NCBI GenBank assembly: GCA_963780675.1
Contig: CAWACR010000008.1
Location: 124,001-188,000, forward strand
Length of the DNA stretch: 64,000 nucleotides
Reading direction: 5' to 3'
From: JAHECE01 sp963780675
Lineage (GTDB): Bacteria > Actinomycetota > Actinomycetes > Actinomycetales > JAHECE01
In this document: positions 1 through 8,402 of the stretch, one piece after another
How the letters are laid out: each line of letters starts with the position of its first letter
Position numbering within the stretch: position 1 is the stretch's first letter
Made by a program: the position numbers and the translations under genes
Notes under the pieces: model-generated
Database searches by the model: none
What the model was told of the DNA's origin: nothing
The model's input: the letters and a program-made list of their open reading frames with translations, nothing else

Positions 1-404
1 CGCCGACGTGGAACGCCATGGGCGTGCACCGCCCCGCGGAGTTCAGCGCGAGCCACGTGCCGGCCTTCCTGCGCGACACCGAGCCCCTGGCCTGGCTGAC
101 GATCTACCCGTTCGTGCGCTCCTACGAGTGGTACCTGCTGCCGGAGGAGGAGCGCCGCGCGATGCTCGGCGAGCACGGGCGCAAGGGCCGGGAGTACCCG
201 CAGGTGCAGTCGAACACGGTGGCGTCCTTCGCCCTCGGCGACTACGAGTGGCTGCTCGCACTGGAGGCCGACGACGTCGTCGAGCTCGTCGACCTCATGC
301 GTCACCTCCGCGACACGCAGGCGAGGCGCCACGTGCGCGAGGAGATCCCGTTCTTCACCGGCCGGCTGATCGGTCTGGACGAGGTCGCGGAGGTGCTCGC
401 GTGA
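1..404 (+). CDS. hemQ: Coproheme decarboxylase HemQ, 5'-truncated by the window edge
   Basis: C-terminal part of a HemQ (chlorite-dismutase fold) protein, which decarboxylates coproheme to heme b as the last step of the coproporphyrin-dependent pathway. The frame is open from base 3, reads PTWNAMGVHRPAEF, and ends at TGA 402-404. Visible family signatures are the YPFVRSYEWYLLPEEER stretch, which contains the Tyr of the family's YP motif (catalytic in homologues), and MLGEHGRKGREY, which carries the proximal heme-ligand His. About 134 of the usual ~230 residues are inside the window. The next gene, hemH, starts at GTG 401 and overlaps this stop by 4 bp, so the two are translationally coupled. 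The frame is intact here, unlike hemH. Identification is secure. Confidence 0.93.
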   Translation, partial: PTWNAMGVHRPAEFSASHVPAFLRDTEPLAWLTIYPFVRSYEWYLLPEEERRAMLGEHGRKGREYPQVQSNTVASFALGDYEWLLALEADDVVELVDLMRHLRDTQARRHVREEIPFFTGRLIGLDEVAEVLA

Positions 405-1570
405 GCCTGGTTGTCGACCCCACCACCCTGCCCGACCGCGATCCGCAGGCCCCCGCGGCCTACGACGCGCTGCTGCTCGTCTCCTTCGGCGGACCCGAGG
501 GCCAGGACGACGTCATGCCGTTCCTGCGCAACGTCACCCGCGGCCGCGGCATCCCCGACGAGCGGCTCGAGGAGGTCGCCCACCACTACCGGGCCTTCGG
601 CGGGGTGAGCCCGATCAACGCGCAGAACCGCGCGCTCAAGGCCGCGCTCGAGGCCGAGCTCGCCGCGCGCGGCATCGACCTGCCCGTGCTGTGGGGCAAC
701 CGGAACTGGGACCCGTACCTCGCCGACGCGCTCAGCGAGGCGCACGCCGCGGCCACCGGCGCCTGCTCGCGATCGTGACCAGCGCGTACTCGTCCTACTC
801 GGGCTGCCGGCAGTACCGGGAGGACCTCGCGGGGGCGCTGGAGGCGACCGGCCTCGCCGGCGAGATCGGCATCGACAAGGTGCGCCAGTTCTTCGACCAC
901 CCCGGCTTCGTCACCCCGTTCGTCGAGGGGGTGCGGGACGCACTGGTCCGCACGCGCGACGCGCTGGCCGGCGTCGACCTGGGGCGCGAGGTGCGGGTGC
1001 TGTTCGCGACGCACTCGATCCCGACGTCCGACGGCGGTCACCTCCGGCCCGCCCGGCGCGGTCCTCGGGCCCGACGGCGCGTACGCCGCCCAGCACCGCG
1101 CCGTCGCCGGGGTGGTCATGGAGAGCCTGGAGGCGGAGCTCGGGGCCGTGCCGTGGGAGCTCGTCTACCAGTCGCGCAGCGGGGCACCGCACATCCCGTG
1201 GCTCGAGCCCGACGTCAACGACGCGATCGTGGCGGCCGCCGGCGAGGGCGTCCGGGCCGTCGTCATCGTGCCGCTCGGCTTCGTGAGCGACCACATGGAG
1301 GTCCTGTGGGACCTCGACGAGGAGGCGCTCGCGACGGCGCGGGAGGCGGGGCTCCACGCCGAGCGCGTCCCGACGCCCGGGGTGCACCCCGCGTACGTCA
1401 CCGGGTTGGTCGACCTCGTCAGCGAACGGGTGGCGGGGCCGGTCGGGGCAGCGCTGTGCGCCGACCGGCCGGCCCTCACCGCGCTCGGCCCGTGGTACGA
1501 CGTCTGCCGGCCGGGCTGCTGCCCGAATCCGCGTGCAGCGAAGCCGGCGGTCGCGGGGCTGGACGGGTAG
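401..1570 (+). pseudogene. hemH: Coproporphyrin ferrochelatase hemH, frame-disrupted
   Basis: Ferrochelatase that inserts Fe2+ into coproporphyrin III just before HemQ. It must be assembled from three frames. From GTG 401 the frame reads LLLVSFGGPEGQDDVMPFLRNV to about 757. After an apparent loss of one G near 750, a second frame reads GHRRLLAIVTSAYSSYSGCRQY to about 1033. After an apparent one-base gain near 1034, the first frame resumes with SGPPGAVLGPDGAYAAQH and PHIPWLEPDVNDA, then ends in WYDVCRPGCCPNPRAAKP at TAG 1568-1570. The combined length of about 390 residues and the conserved motifs are normal for the family. The same frame stays open for 25 codons after the TAG, so that stop could be a third lesion, although the family often ends here. 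Either this is a recent pseudogene or the two indels are base-calling errors. hemQ upstream is clean. Confidence 0.88.
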
Positions 1571-1650
1571 ATCGCGGCCCGCTTCGGCTCGGCCACGGAC
1601 TTGCGTGCCGCCGTCGGCGCGCTGGCCGACCTCGTCTACGCGGCCTGATC

Positions 1651-1698
1651 CTCAATCGAATCTTGAGTTTCAGTACCCGCGTCCGACCACAACTCTAG
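1651..1698 (+). promoter_or_regulatory. Candidate AbiEi operator/promoter with inverted repeats
   Basis: This AT-richer patch lies just upstream of abiEi. CTCAA (1651-1655) faces TTGAG (1664-1668), and CTTGAGTT (1662-1669) faces the imperfect partner AACTCTAG (1691-1698). A -10-like TAGGAT lies at 1708-1713, a few bases before the GTG start, which suggests a very short or absent leader. AbiEi antitoxins are known to repress their own promoter at inverted repeats. The match here is by position and symmetry only. Confidence 0.4.
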
Positions 1699-1719
1699 TT
1701 TCGCTGTAGGATCGGCAGC

Positions 1720-2316
1720 GTGCCCGTGGACCGCCGAGACCTCCGACGGCGCCTGTTCACCGTAGCCGCGACCCAAGGCGGGTACTTCACCGCCGCGCAG
1801 GCCAAGGACGTCGGGTACTCCTACCAGGCGCAGGCCCACCACGTCGCGGCGGGGAACTGGCACCGCATCGACCGCGGCCTGTTCCGCCTCGCCGAGTGGG
1901 TGCCCGACCTCCACGACGACCTCATCCGCTGGACGCTGTGGTCCAGGGGCCGCGCCGTCGTCTCGCACGAGACGGCGCTCGGCGTGCACGGCATCGGCGA
2001 GCTCGAGTCGCCGCGCGTGCACCTGACCGTGCCGCCCGACTTCACCATGCGGGACGACGCCGTCGCCCTCCACCGCGCCGACCTGCCGGCGAGCGACGTC
2101 GCCGATCACGGCGGGTTCCGCGTCACCACGGTGCTCCGCTCGCTCATCGACGTCGCGGCCGCGGGGGTGGACGAGGACCAGCTGGCGCGCGCGATCGCCG
2201 AGGCGCGTGACGCCGGCCGGATCACCCTCCGCAGCCTGCGCAGTCGCGCGGAGGCGGTCGACCTGACGGCCGCCCTGCGCATCGAACGCGCCCTGCCTCT
2301 GGTCGGTGAGCGATGA
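1720..2316 (+). CDS. AbiEi-type antitoxin (type IV toxin-antitoxin regulator)
   Basis: 198-residue protein with the AbiEi layout. The N-terminal winged-helix part (about residues 1-75) contains GYFTAAQAKDVGYSYQ and WHRIDRGLFRL. The C-terminal domain contains VVSHETALGVHGIGEL and VTTVLRSLIDVAA. In this family the N-terminus binds its own promoter and the C-terminus counters the AbiEii nucleotidyltransferase without stable toxin binding. GTG 1720 is chosen because it directly follows a -10-like element; GTG 1726 is an alternative. The gene is followed after 26 bp by abiEii. Homologues occur in abortive-infection systems and mobile islands, which suits the position inside the heme cluster. The family assignment is good, but phage defence itself is inference. 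Confidence 0.82.
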   Translation: MPVDRRDLRRRLFTVAATQGGYFTAAQAKDVGYSYQAQAHHVAAGNWHRIDRGLFRLAEWVPDLHDDLIRWTLWSRGRAVVSHETALGVHGIGELESPRVHLTVPPDFTMRDDAVALHRADLPASDVADHGGFRVTTVLRSLIDVAAAGVDEDQLARAIAEARDAGRITLRSLRSRAEAVDLTAALRIERALPLVGER

Positions 2317-2342
2317 CGTAGACCACGTCGAGAGCGTTGCGG

Positions 2343-3176
2343 ATGGCTCTGGAGCAGCGGCTGGCCGCTCAGGCCCAGCACTCCGGGCTCCCCCTGGACC
2401 GGCTCCGCCGACGGGTGATCGTCGAGCGGATCGTCGCCCGCCTCCATGCCGCCGAGCCCGGCCGGTGGGTCCTCAAGGGAGGAATGGCGCTGGAGGTCCG
2501 CCTCCGCGACTCCGCGCGGCTGACCAAGGACATCGACCTGGGCCTGCGTGAGGCGATCGAGCACGCCGACGACCTGCACGATCGCCTCACGTCCGCGCTG
2601 GGGGCGGACCCCTACGCCGATTCGTTCGTCTTCGCGGTGGGCCCGGTCTCGGACCTGATGGCCGACGGCGCCGGTCACCTCACGTGGCGAGCGGCGGTCA
2701 GGGCGGACCTCGGGGGGAAGCCCTTCGGCGGCGTACGCCTCGACGTCTCGCCGCGAGCGCACGAGCTGGACCGCACCGACGTCGTCCCGCTCCCGAACTC
2801 GCTTGCGTTCGCGGGGATCACCGCGCCGGAGATCGAGGTCGTCGACGTGAACCGGCACGCCGCGGAAAAGCTCCACGCCATGTCGCGTGACGTCGGGACC
2901 CGGGAGAACTCCCGCGTCCGCGACCTGGTCGACCTGGTCATCCTGCTCGACCACGGCCTGCTCGACGTCGCGGCGGTGCGCGGCGCCGTCGTCGACGTCT
3001 GGCAGGAGCGCGACGGAGCCGCTCCGCCGACGGCGCTGCCCGCCCTCCCCGAGGGCTGGGCCGAGACGTACGAGCGCCTCGCGCACGAGCACGACCTGAC
3101 CGCCGCATCGTTCCCCGCTGCCCTCGCCGTGGCGACGACGCTGTGGGCCCGCATGGCCGACCCCGAGGAGACCTGA
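2343..3176 (+). CDS. AbiEii/AbiGii nucleotidyltransferase toxin
   Basis: 277-residue nucleotidyltransferase-fold toxin. The diagnostic KGGMAL motif (about residues 45-50) and TKDIDL motif (61-66) match the GG/S...DxD nucleotide- and metal-binding site of AbiEii. A later HAAEKLHAM and RVRDLVDLVILL segment carries the conserved Lys/Arg/Asp helices. Characterised relatives transfer nucleotides to RNA targets such as tRNA acceptor ends. ATG 2343 is preferred; an in-frame TTG at 2337 would add two residues. The stop lies 2 bp before the hsdM start, so toxin and methyltransferase are probably translated from one message. That coupling is unusual for a stand-alone AbiE pair. Confidence 0.84.
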   Translation: MALEQRLAAQAQHSGLPLDRLRRRVIVERIVARLHAAEPGRWVLKGGMALEVRLRDSARLTKDIDLGLREAIEHADDLHDRLTSALGADPYADSFVFAVGPVSDLMADGAGHLTWRAAVRADLGGKPFGGVRLDVSPRAHELDRTDVVPLPNSLAFAGITAPEIEVVDVNRHAAEKLHAMSRDVGTRENSRVRDLVDLVILLDHGLLDVAAVRGAVVDVWQERDGAAPPTALPALPEGWAETYERLAHEHDLTAASFPAALAVATTLWARMADPEET

Positions 3177-3178
3177 GC

Positions 3179-4651
3179 ATGGCTCGAACCACCGGGACCG
3201 CCCCGACCTCCACTCGGGCTCGCCTCACCTCGGTCATCAAGAGCGCGCGGGACTCGATGCGCAAGGACGCCGGCCTCAACGGCGACCTCGACCGCATCCC
3301 GCAGCTCGCGTGGCTGCTGTTCCTGCGCGCCTTCGACGGGCTGGAGGAGAACCGCGAGATCACCGAGCCCGACTACCGGCCCGCGATCGAGGCGCCGTAC
3401 CGGTGGCGCGACTGGGCGGCCGACCCGAACGGCGCCACGGGGCAGGGCCTGCTCACGTTCGTCGAGGCCAGCCTCCTGCCGTACCTGCGAGGCCTCACCG
3501 GCACCGGACCGCACGACCCCCGCGACGTGCTCGCCGCCGTCTTCAAGGAGACGAACAACCGGATGCTCTCCGGGTACCTCCTGCGCGACGTCATCAACAA
3601 GGTCAACGAGATCAACTTTGCCTCGTCCGACGACATCCACACCATGGCGCACCTCTACGAGTCGATGCTCCGGGAGATGCGCGACGCCGCGGGCCACTCC
3701 GGCGAGTTCTACACCCCGAGGCCCGTCATCCGGTTCATGGTGCAGCAGGTGGCGCCGAGACTCGGCGAGGTGATCCTCGACCCGGCGTGCGGCACCGGAG
3801 GGTTCCTGGTCGAGGCCCTGCAGGAGCTCGAGCCCGCCGTCGAGACCACGCAGCAGCGCCGGAGGTTGCACGAGCACCTGCGCGGGACCGAGAAGAAGCC
3901 GCTGCCGTACCTCCTCGGGATGATGAACCTTGTGCTGCACGGCGTCGGGCAGCCGGGGATCGTCCGGGGCAACTCCCTGGCCAAGCCGATCACGCAGATC
4001 TCGCGCTCCGAGCGGGTGGACGTGGTGCTCACCAACCCGCCGTTCGGGGGGGAGGAAGAGAAGAGCATCCAGGCCAACTTCCCCGCCGACAAGCAGACCG
4101 CCGAGACCGCCTGGCTGTTCCTGCAGCTCGTCATCCGGCAGCTCAAGGACCGTGGACGATGCGCCATGGTCGTGCCGAACGACCTGCTGTTCGGCGACGG
4201 GGTCGGCGCGAAGATCAAGCAGCAGCTCCTCACCGAGTGCAACCTCCACACGGTGGTCCGGCTGCCCGACGGCGTGTTCGAGCCCTACACCGCCATCCCC
4301 TCGAACCTGCTCTTCTTCACCAAGGGCGAGCGGACCTCGGAGGTGTGGTTCTACCAGGTGCCCCCGCCGGAGGGCCGGAAGAAGTACTCCAAGACCAAGC
4401 CGATGCGGTTCGAGGAGTTCGCCGCCTGCCAGGCCTGGTGGACCGCGCGCCAGGAGGACGAGCACGCCTGGCGCGTCCCGGTCGCGGACATCGAGGCGGG
4501 CGGCTGGAACCTCGACCTGCGCAACCCCCACCGCCCCGACGACCTGGCCCACCGCCCACCCGCCGAGCTGCTCGCCGAGCTCGTGGCGACCGAGCGGGAG
4601 ATCCTGGCGCTGCTCGAGCAGCTGCAGGCCGAGGTCGGGGGAACGGCGTGA
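3179..4651 (+). CDS. hsdM: Type I restriction-modification methyltransferase subunit (HsdM)
   Basis: 490-residue N6-adenine methyltransferase subunit. The N-terminal helical domain has the HsdM_N pattern (DLDRIPQLAWLLFLRAFDGLEE). GEFYTPRPVIRFM is followed by the SAM-binding DPACGTGGF at residues 201-209 and the catalytic NPPF at 286-289. With a specificity subunit it methylates a bipartite target and normally also works with HsdR. ATG 3179 sits 2 bp after abiEii, and the stop overlaps the hsdS start by 4 bp (GTGA). No HsdR ATPase/nuclease gene follows: the next gene is a convergent radC. The complex visible here is therefore modification-only unless hsdR is elsewhere. Both catalytic motifs are intact. 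Confidence 0.93.
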   Translation: MARTTGTAPTSTRARLTSVIKSARDSMRKDAGLNGDLDRIPQLAWLLFLRAFDGLEENREITEPDYRPAIEAPYRWRDWAADPNGATGQGLLTFVEASLLPYLRGLTGTGPHDPRDVLAAVFKETNNRMLSGYLLRDVINKVNEINFASSDDIHTMAHLYESMLREMRDAAGHSGEFYTPRPVIRFMVQQVAPRLGEVILDPACGTGGFLVEALQELEPAVETTQQRRRLHEHLRGTEKKPLPYLLGMMNLVLHGVGQPGIVRGNSLAKPITQISRSERVDVVLTNPPFGGEEEKSIQANFPADKQTAETAWLFLQLVIRQLKDRGRCAMVVPNDLLFGDGVGAKIKQQLLTECNLHTVVRLPDGVFEPYTAIPSNLLFFTKGERTSEVWFYQVPPPEGRKKYSKTKPMRFEEFAACQAWWTARQEDEHAWRVPVADIEAGGWNLDLRNPHRPDDLAHRPPAELLAELVATEREILALLEQLQAEVGGTA

Positions 4652-5805
4652 GCGTCGATCGCGTGCGGGTGGGGGACGTGCTCGCTCTCCAACGCAGGTC
4701 GGTCGACGTCGATCCGCTCGCCGAGTACATCGAGATCGGAGTCCGCTCTTTCGGCAAGGGCGTCTTCCACAAGGAGCCCATCACCGGAGCTGACCTCGGC
4801 GCCAAGCGTGTCTTCCGCATCGAACCCGGCGACCTCGTGATCAGCAACGTGTTCGCCTGGGAGGGCGCCGTCGCACTTGCGACCCAAGCGGAGCGAGGAA
4901 CCATCGGCTCCCACCGGTTCATGACCTTCACGCCTACGAGCGATGCGATCGACTCAGCGTGGGCGTCGTGGTTCTTCCGGAGCGAGCCCGGTCTGGAGCG
5001 AATCCGGAAGGCGCCTCCCGGCTCGGCGGGCCGCAACCGCACGCTCGCCATCGAGCGGTTCGAGAACCTCATCATCCCGCTCCCCCCGATCGAGGAGCAG
5101 CGCCGAATCGCCGCGCACCTGGACGTGACGAGGGCCCGCTCTGATCGTCTCTCCGGGATCTTCGATGATCACCCCTCGGACGGACTGGTTCGGCGCCTAC
5201 CCGATCTCACCGATGCCGTTCTTGACCTGCACGCTCACGACCGTGCGAGGGTCGGCGAACTGGCGGACTTCGTGTCGGACACCGTGCATCCCGGTGACGA
5301 TCCCTCACCGGCGGATCGATTCATCGGCCTCCAACACGTCGCGAGCCATACGGGTCTGCGAGTAGGCAGCGACGCGCTCGGGCCGATGAAGGGCCGCAAG
5401 TTCCGGTTCCGTCCGGGCGACGTCCTGTACGGCTACCTCCGGCCCTACCTCAACAAGGTCTGGGTCGCCGACTGCGACGGGCTCTGCTCCGTCGACCAGT
5501 ACGTCCTCCGGCCGCACCCCGGCGTGAACAGCGACGTCCTAGGCCATGCGCTGCGCGGGCGTCGGGTGCTGACTGCGGCCGTTGACCTGACCCACAGCCT
5601 GCAGCTCCCGCGTCTCCGGTCCGGGCTTCTGGCCGCCCTCGAGGTCCCGACGGTCGAGCCGTTCGTGGCGGAACGTGTGGCGACTCGCCTCTCGACCGTC
5701 CGCGATCTCATGGTCGACATGGCCCGCGCCCGGACTCACCAGAGGGAGCTGGTCTCTGCGCTCCTTCCCTCCGCGATGAACCAGGCGTTCGCCGACCTCA
5801 CCTGA
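4648..5805 (+). CDS. hsdS: Type I restriction-modification specificity subunit (HsdS)
   Basis: 385-residue specificity subunit that should give the methyltransferase its DNA target. It shows two recognition halves. The first (about residues 1-150) contains FRIEPGDLVISNVFAWEGAV and is closed by the conserved helix-capping LPPIEEQRRIAAHLD. The second (about 200-360) contains FRFRPGDVLYGYLRPYLNKV and a second C-terminal helix ending QRELVSALLPSAMNQ. The duplicated FR-EPGDLVIS/FR-RPGDVLYG segments mark the two target-recognition domains. GTG 4648 overlaps the hsdM stop by 4 bp, the classic M-S coupling. The 3' end runs 8 bp into the convergent radC remnant. Confidence 0.88.
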   Translation: MSVDRVRVGDVLALQRRSVDVDPLAEYIEIGVRSFGKGVFHKEPITGADLGAKRVFRIEPGDLVISNVFAWEGAVALATQAERGTIGSHRFMTFTPTSDAIDSAWASWFFRSEPGLERIRKAPPGSAGRNRTLAIERFENLIIPLPPIEEQRRIAAHLDVTRARSDRLSGIFDDHPSDGLVRRLPDLTDAVLDLHAHDRARVGELADFVSDTVHPGDDPSPADRFIGLQHVASHTGLRVGSDALGPMKGRKFRFRPGDVLYGYLRPYLNKVWVADCDGLCSVDQYVLRPHPGVNSDVLGHALRGRRVLTAAVDLTHSLQLPRLRSGLLAALEVPTVEPFVAERVATRLSTVRDLMVDMARARTHQRELVSALLPSAMNQAFADLT

Positions 5806-6430
5806 CCTCGGCCCACGCCCCGCCCGCGACCACCACGTGGCCGAGGAACCGCAGTCAAACCACGCCCGCAGCGGCGCGGAGGTCGGCGGTGGCACGCCGG
5901 TCGGCCTCGCCCGGTTCGACGTCGCCGGACGGATGGTTGCGCGCGACGGCGAACGCCCGCCCGTCGTGACGAAGCACGGCGTTGAGCACCTCGCGGACGG
6001 CGAGCGGCGCCCGGTCGATCGACCCCTCGGCCACGGTGACGGTCCGCCGGAGCCGGTTCGCGCCGTCGGCCACGAGCACCACGACGCGCTCGCGCCGCAG
6101 CCCGGCCAGCGCGCCGCTCGCCACCCGGGCGACGTCCTCGGGACGCCGCAGCCGAACGGGGGCGGCGCCGTCGTCGACGGTCCTCCGGCCGAGCTCGAAG
6201 GCAGCCACGAGCGCCGTCGCCTTGGCGTCGCCGATCCCGGTGCGCGTGGCGAGCTCCTCGGGCCGCGCGGAGGCGAGGGCGCGGAGGCCGCCGAACTCGG
6301 CGAGGAGGTCGGCGGCGAGGTCGAGCGCGCTGGCGCCGCGCGTGCCGTTCCGCACGAGGAGGGCGATGAGCTCACGCTCCGTGAGCGCCCCGGCCCCCCG
6401 CGCGATCAGGCGCCCCCCGCGGCCGCTCAT
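5798..6430 (-). pseudogene. radC: radC (UPF0758, JAB-domain) with in-frame TGA
   Basis: RadC-family protein of about 210 codons. The N-terminal helix-hairpin-helix part includes LIARGAGALTERELIALLVR and GIGDAKATALVAAFELGRR, followed by the JAB/MPN domain. The frame from ATG 6430 meets TGA at 5855-5857. Reading through it gives LRFLGHVVVAGGAWAEVR and a second stop at 5798-5800, exactly where RadC proteins usually end with F-DH-VVG. A single base change (GGA to TGA) would explain it. The metal-binding motif is also altered: the expected HNHPSGD reads RNHPSGD and the later DH reads GH. This copy may therefore already have lost the zinc site. Sequencing error is the alternative for the stop, but not for both residue changes. 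Confidence 0.75.
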
Positions 6431-6680
6431 GGGCCGGGACCTGCGCCATCGAGACGGGCATGTGCGGACCTCCGCCGTGAGCCTAGGTCGGGACCTGGTG
6501 ACCCGCAGCGGGCGTCCACAGGACCCCTGAGATGCGACGGCGGACCGTGAACAGCGCGACTGCGGGTGGACGCCGCGCGCAGGCCCACGCGAGGGAGCGG
6601 CGCCCGACCCCCCAGCCCACGCCCCGGCTCTCCACAGCCCACGGATTCCGAATGCGGATGTCGGACATCCGCGGTAGGCT

Positions 6681-6696
6681 TCGTACAGTTGTTCGA
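6681..6696 (+). promoter_or_regulatory. LexA/SOS box upstream of DUF222-HNH gene
   Basis: TCGTACAGTTGTTCGA differs by one base from the actinobacterial SOS consensus TCGAAC-N4-GTTCGA. It lies 22 bp before the GTG start of the HNH gene, where LexA would block transcription. The second DUF222-HNH gene in this window carries an almost identical box (53417-53432), which strengthens the call. LexA control of DUF222 (13E12-type) genes is known in Mycobacterium tuberculosis. Confidence 0.72.
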
Positions 6697-6718
6697 GTCG
6701 ACGTGGAGGGATGGTCCG

Positions 6719-8308
6719 GTGAGTGCTCTTCCGATCGCGGCGACGAGCCCGGGGGCAAATCCCCTCGTGCTCGCGCGCGGCGTGGTGGAGGCTCTGCGGG
6801 AACTGGCTGCTCGGGCGGATGCCACGTTCGCTCCCGGGTGGGCGTGGGAGGAGCGCTCGTCGGTGATCGCCGCGCTCGACCGGGCCACCGAGCTCATCGG
6901 GCTGTATCGCTCACGGGTGCTGTCCGCGCACAAGGAGGACGGGCGGTGGTCCCGGAGCGGGGATCGCTCGTTCGAGTCCTACCGGGGCCGCACCACGGGC
7001 ACCGGCACTGGAGCGGCGCGAGCCGAGATGGAGCTGGCGGACGGGCTCGCCGCGTTGCCCCAGGCGGCCCGAGCGGTCGAGGACGGGCAGGTCTCCCTGG
7101 CGCACGCCGAGGTCCTGACCCGCCTGCGGGCCCGTTCCAGCGGATCCGTGCAGCACGCCCTCGACGCGGGCGGTGCAGCCGAGCTGCTCGCGGCGGCCGG
7201 AGGGCTGGACGCGCCGACCTTCGCCCGGCGCGCCGCGGCGTGGGCGGCCGCACAAGACGTGGAGGCGGCCGAGCGCTCGTTCGAGGGCGTACGGACCCGC
7301 CGCTACGGGCGGATCGTCGACCGCGACGGCGGCACGAAGATCGACGCGTTCGTCGACCCCGTGGTCGGCGCCACGTTCCGCACTGCCCTCGAGGCCGTCA
7401 CGCCCGTCCCCGGAGCCGATGACGACCGCACGTCGGGGCAGCGTTGCGCGGATGCGTTCGCGCTCCTCGCCGCCCGTGCTCTGGACTCCGGGTCGGACAA
7501 GATCGGCGCGCAGATCCGCCCCCACATCTCGCTTATCGTCCCCGCCGAGACCTGGGCGGCCACCCGCGAACGACGGAGCGGCGACGGCGCCGCGTTCGGC
7601 CTCGGTTCCGGCGGCACGCTCGTGATGCCGGAGCTCGACGACGGCACCGTCATCCCCCTGTCCGAGCTGGAGCGCATCGCGTGCGACTGCGAGCTCACCC
7701 GCGTCGTCATGGACTCCGACGGCATCCCGCTGGACGTCGGCCAGACCGAGCGCACCTATTCGAAGTCGCTGCGTCGGTCGATCCTCGTCCGCGACGGGCA
7801 CTGCCAGTGGCCGGGCTGCACCCTGCGTGCCTCATGGTGCGACGTCCACCACGTGACCTGGTTCTCCCACGGCGGCGAGACCTCCGCGCGCAATGCCCTC
7901 ACGCTCTGCGTCTTTCACCACCACGAGGTCCACCGCCGCCACGTGGCGATCGCCCCCACGGCGCGAGGGCACACGTTCACCCACCGCGACGGCACTGTCA
8001 TCGGCACCACTACCCGCGACTCCGGCATCCTGCGCATGCTCGTCCCCAGGCGAGACGGCCCCGCCGACGGTGACGGGCAGGTGCGACCCCAGGACGGGAA
8101 CGGGCAGGTGCAGCCCCCGGATGGCCGGCCTCGCGGCGCGGACGGGGGGAACAACTCGGTGGCGGGCGCCCAACGCGCCGGCCGGCTCGACCTCGACGGC
8201 GGCCTGGAGCAGGTGCGTCGCGACGGGCCCGGGAACCCGAGGGAACTCGCCGGCCCCGCCGAGCGGAGTCGCCGCGGGCAGCCGCCGCCCACCGGCGAGC
8301 TGTTCTGA
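6719..8308 (+). CDS. DUF222 and HNH-endonuclease domain protein (13E12-repeat family)
   Basis: 529-residue protein. The N-terminal DUF222 region includes DGRWSRSGDRSFESY, LADGLAALPQAARAVEDGQVSLAHAEVL and GTKIDAFVDPVVGATFRTAL. The C-terminal HNH nuclease module reads RDGHCQWPGCTLRASWCDVHHVTWFSHGG and HHHEVHRRH. The zinc-binding Cys pair, the HH pair and the final His are all present. The disordered tail is rich in DG and GQV repeats. GTG 6719 is chosen for the GGAGGG ribosome site at 6705-6710, and it puts the LexA box just upstream. The family is multicopy and DNA-damage inducible in several actinobacteria, and its substrate is unknown. A divergent radC lies upstream. It shares architecture with 53441-54973 but is not a recent duplicate: most motifs differ in detail. 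Confidence 0.85.
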   Translation: MSALPIAATSPGANPLVLARGVVEALRELAARADATFAPGWAWEERSSVIAALDRATELIGLYRSRVLSAHKEDGRWSRSGDRSFESYRGRTTGTGTGAARAEMELADGLAALPQAARAVEDGQVSLAHAEVLTRLRARSSGSVQHALDAGGAAELLAAAGGLDAPTFARRAAAWAAAQDVEAAERSFEGVRTRRYGRIVDRDGGTKIDAFVDPVVGATFRTALEAVTPVPGADDDRTSGQRCADAFALLAARALDSGSDKIGAQIRPHISLIVPAETWAATRERRSGDGAAFGLGSGGTLVMPELDDGTVIPLSELERIACDCELTRVVMDSDGIPLDVGQTERTYSKSLRRSILVRDGHCQWPGCTLRASWCDVHHVTWFSHGGETSARNALTLCVFHHHEVHRRHVAIAPTARGHTFTHRDGTVIGTTTRDSGILRMLVPRRDGPADGDGQVRPQDGNGQVQPPDGRPRGADGGNNSVAGAQRAGRLDLDGGLEQVRRDGPGNPRELAGPAERSRRGQPPPTGELF

Positions 8309-8402
8309 GGTGCGTCGCATGGAGAGCCTCGGCCCCGCGGTGCGTGACGTCCTCCGTGACCGGGCGAGGTCGCGTATCCACGTGGCGGAGGCCGCGACCG
8401 CC

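Noticed and set aside
1571..1648. C-terminal extension of hemH beyond TAG 1568-1570
   Set aside because: The in-frame continuation has coding-like composition, but ferrochelatases commonly end near the CRPGCCPNP motif. The extension was not added to the gene.
2675..4552. Very long open frames antisense to hsdM and abiEii
   Set aside because: They mirror strongly GC-biased coding on the other strand, have no recognisable motifs and no ribosome site. The plus-strand proteins have full catalytic motifs.
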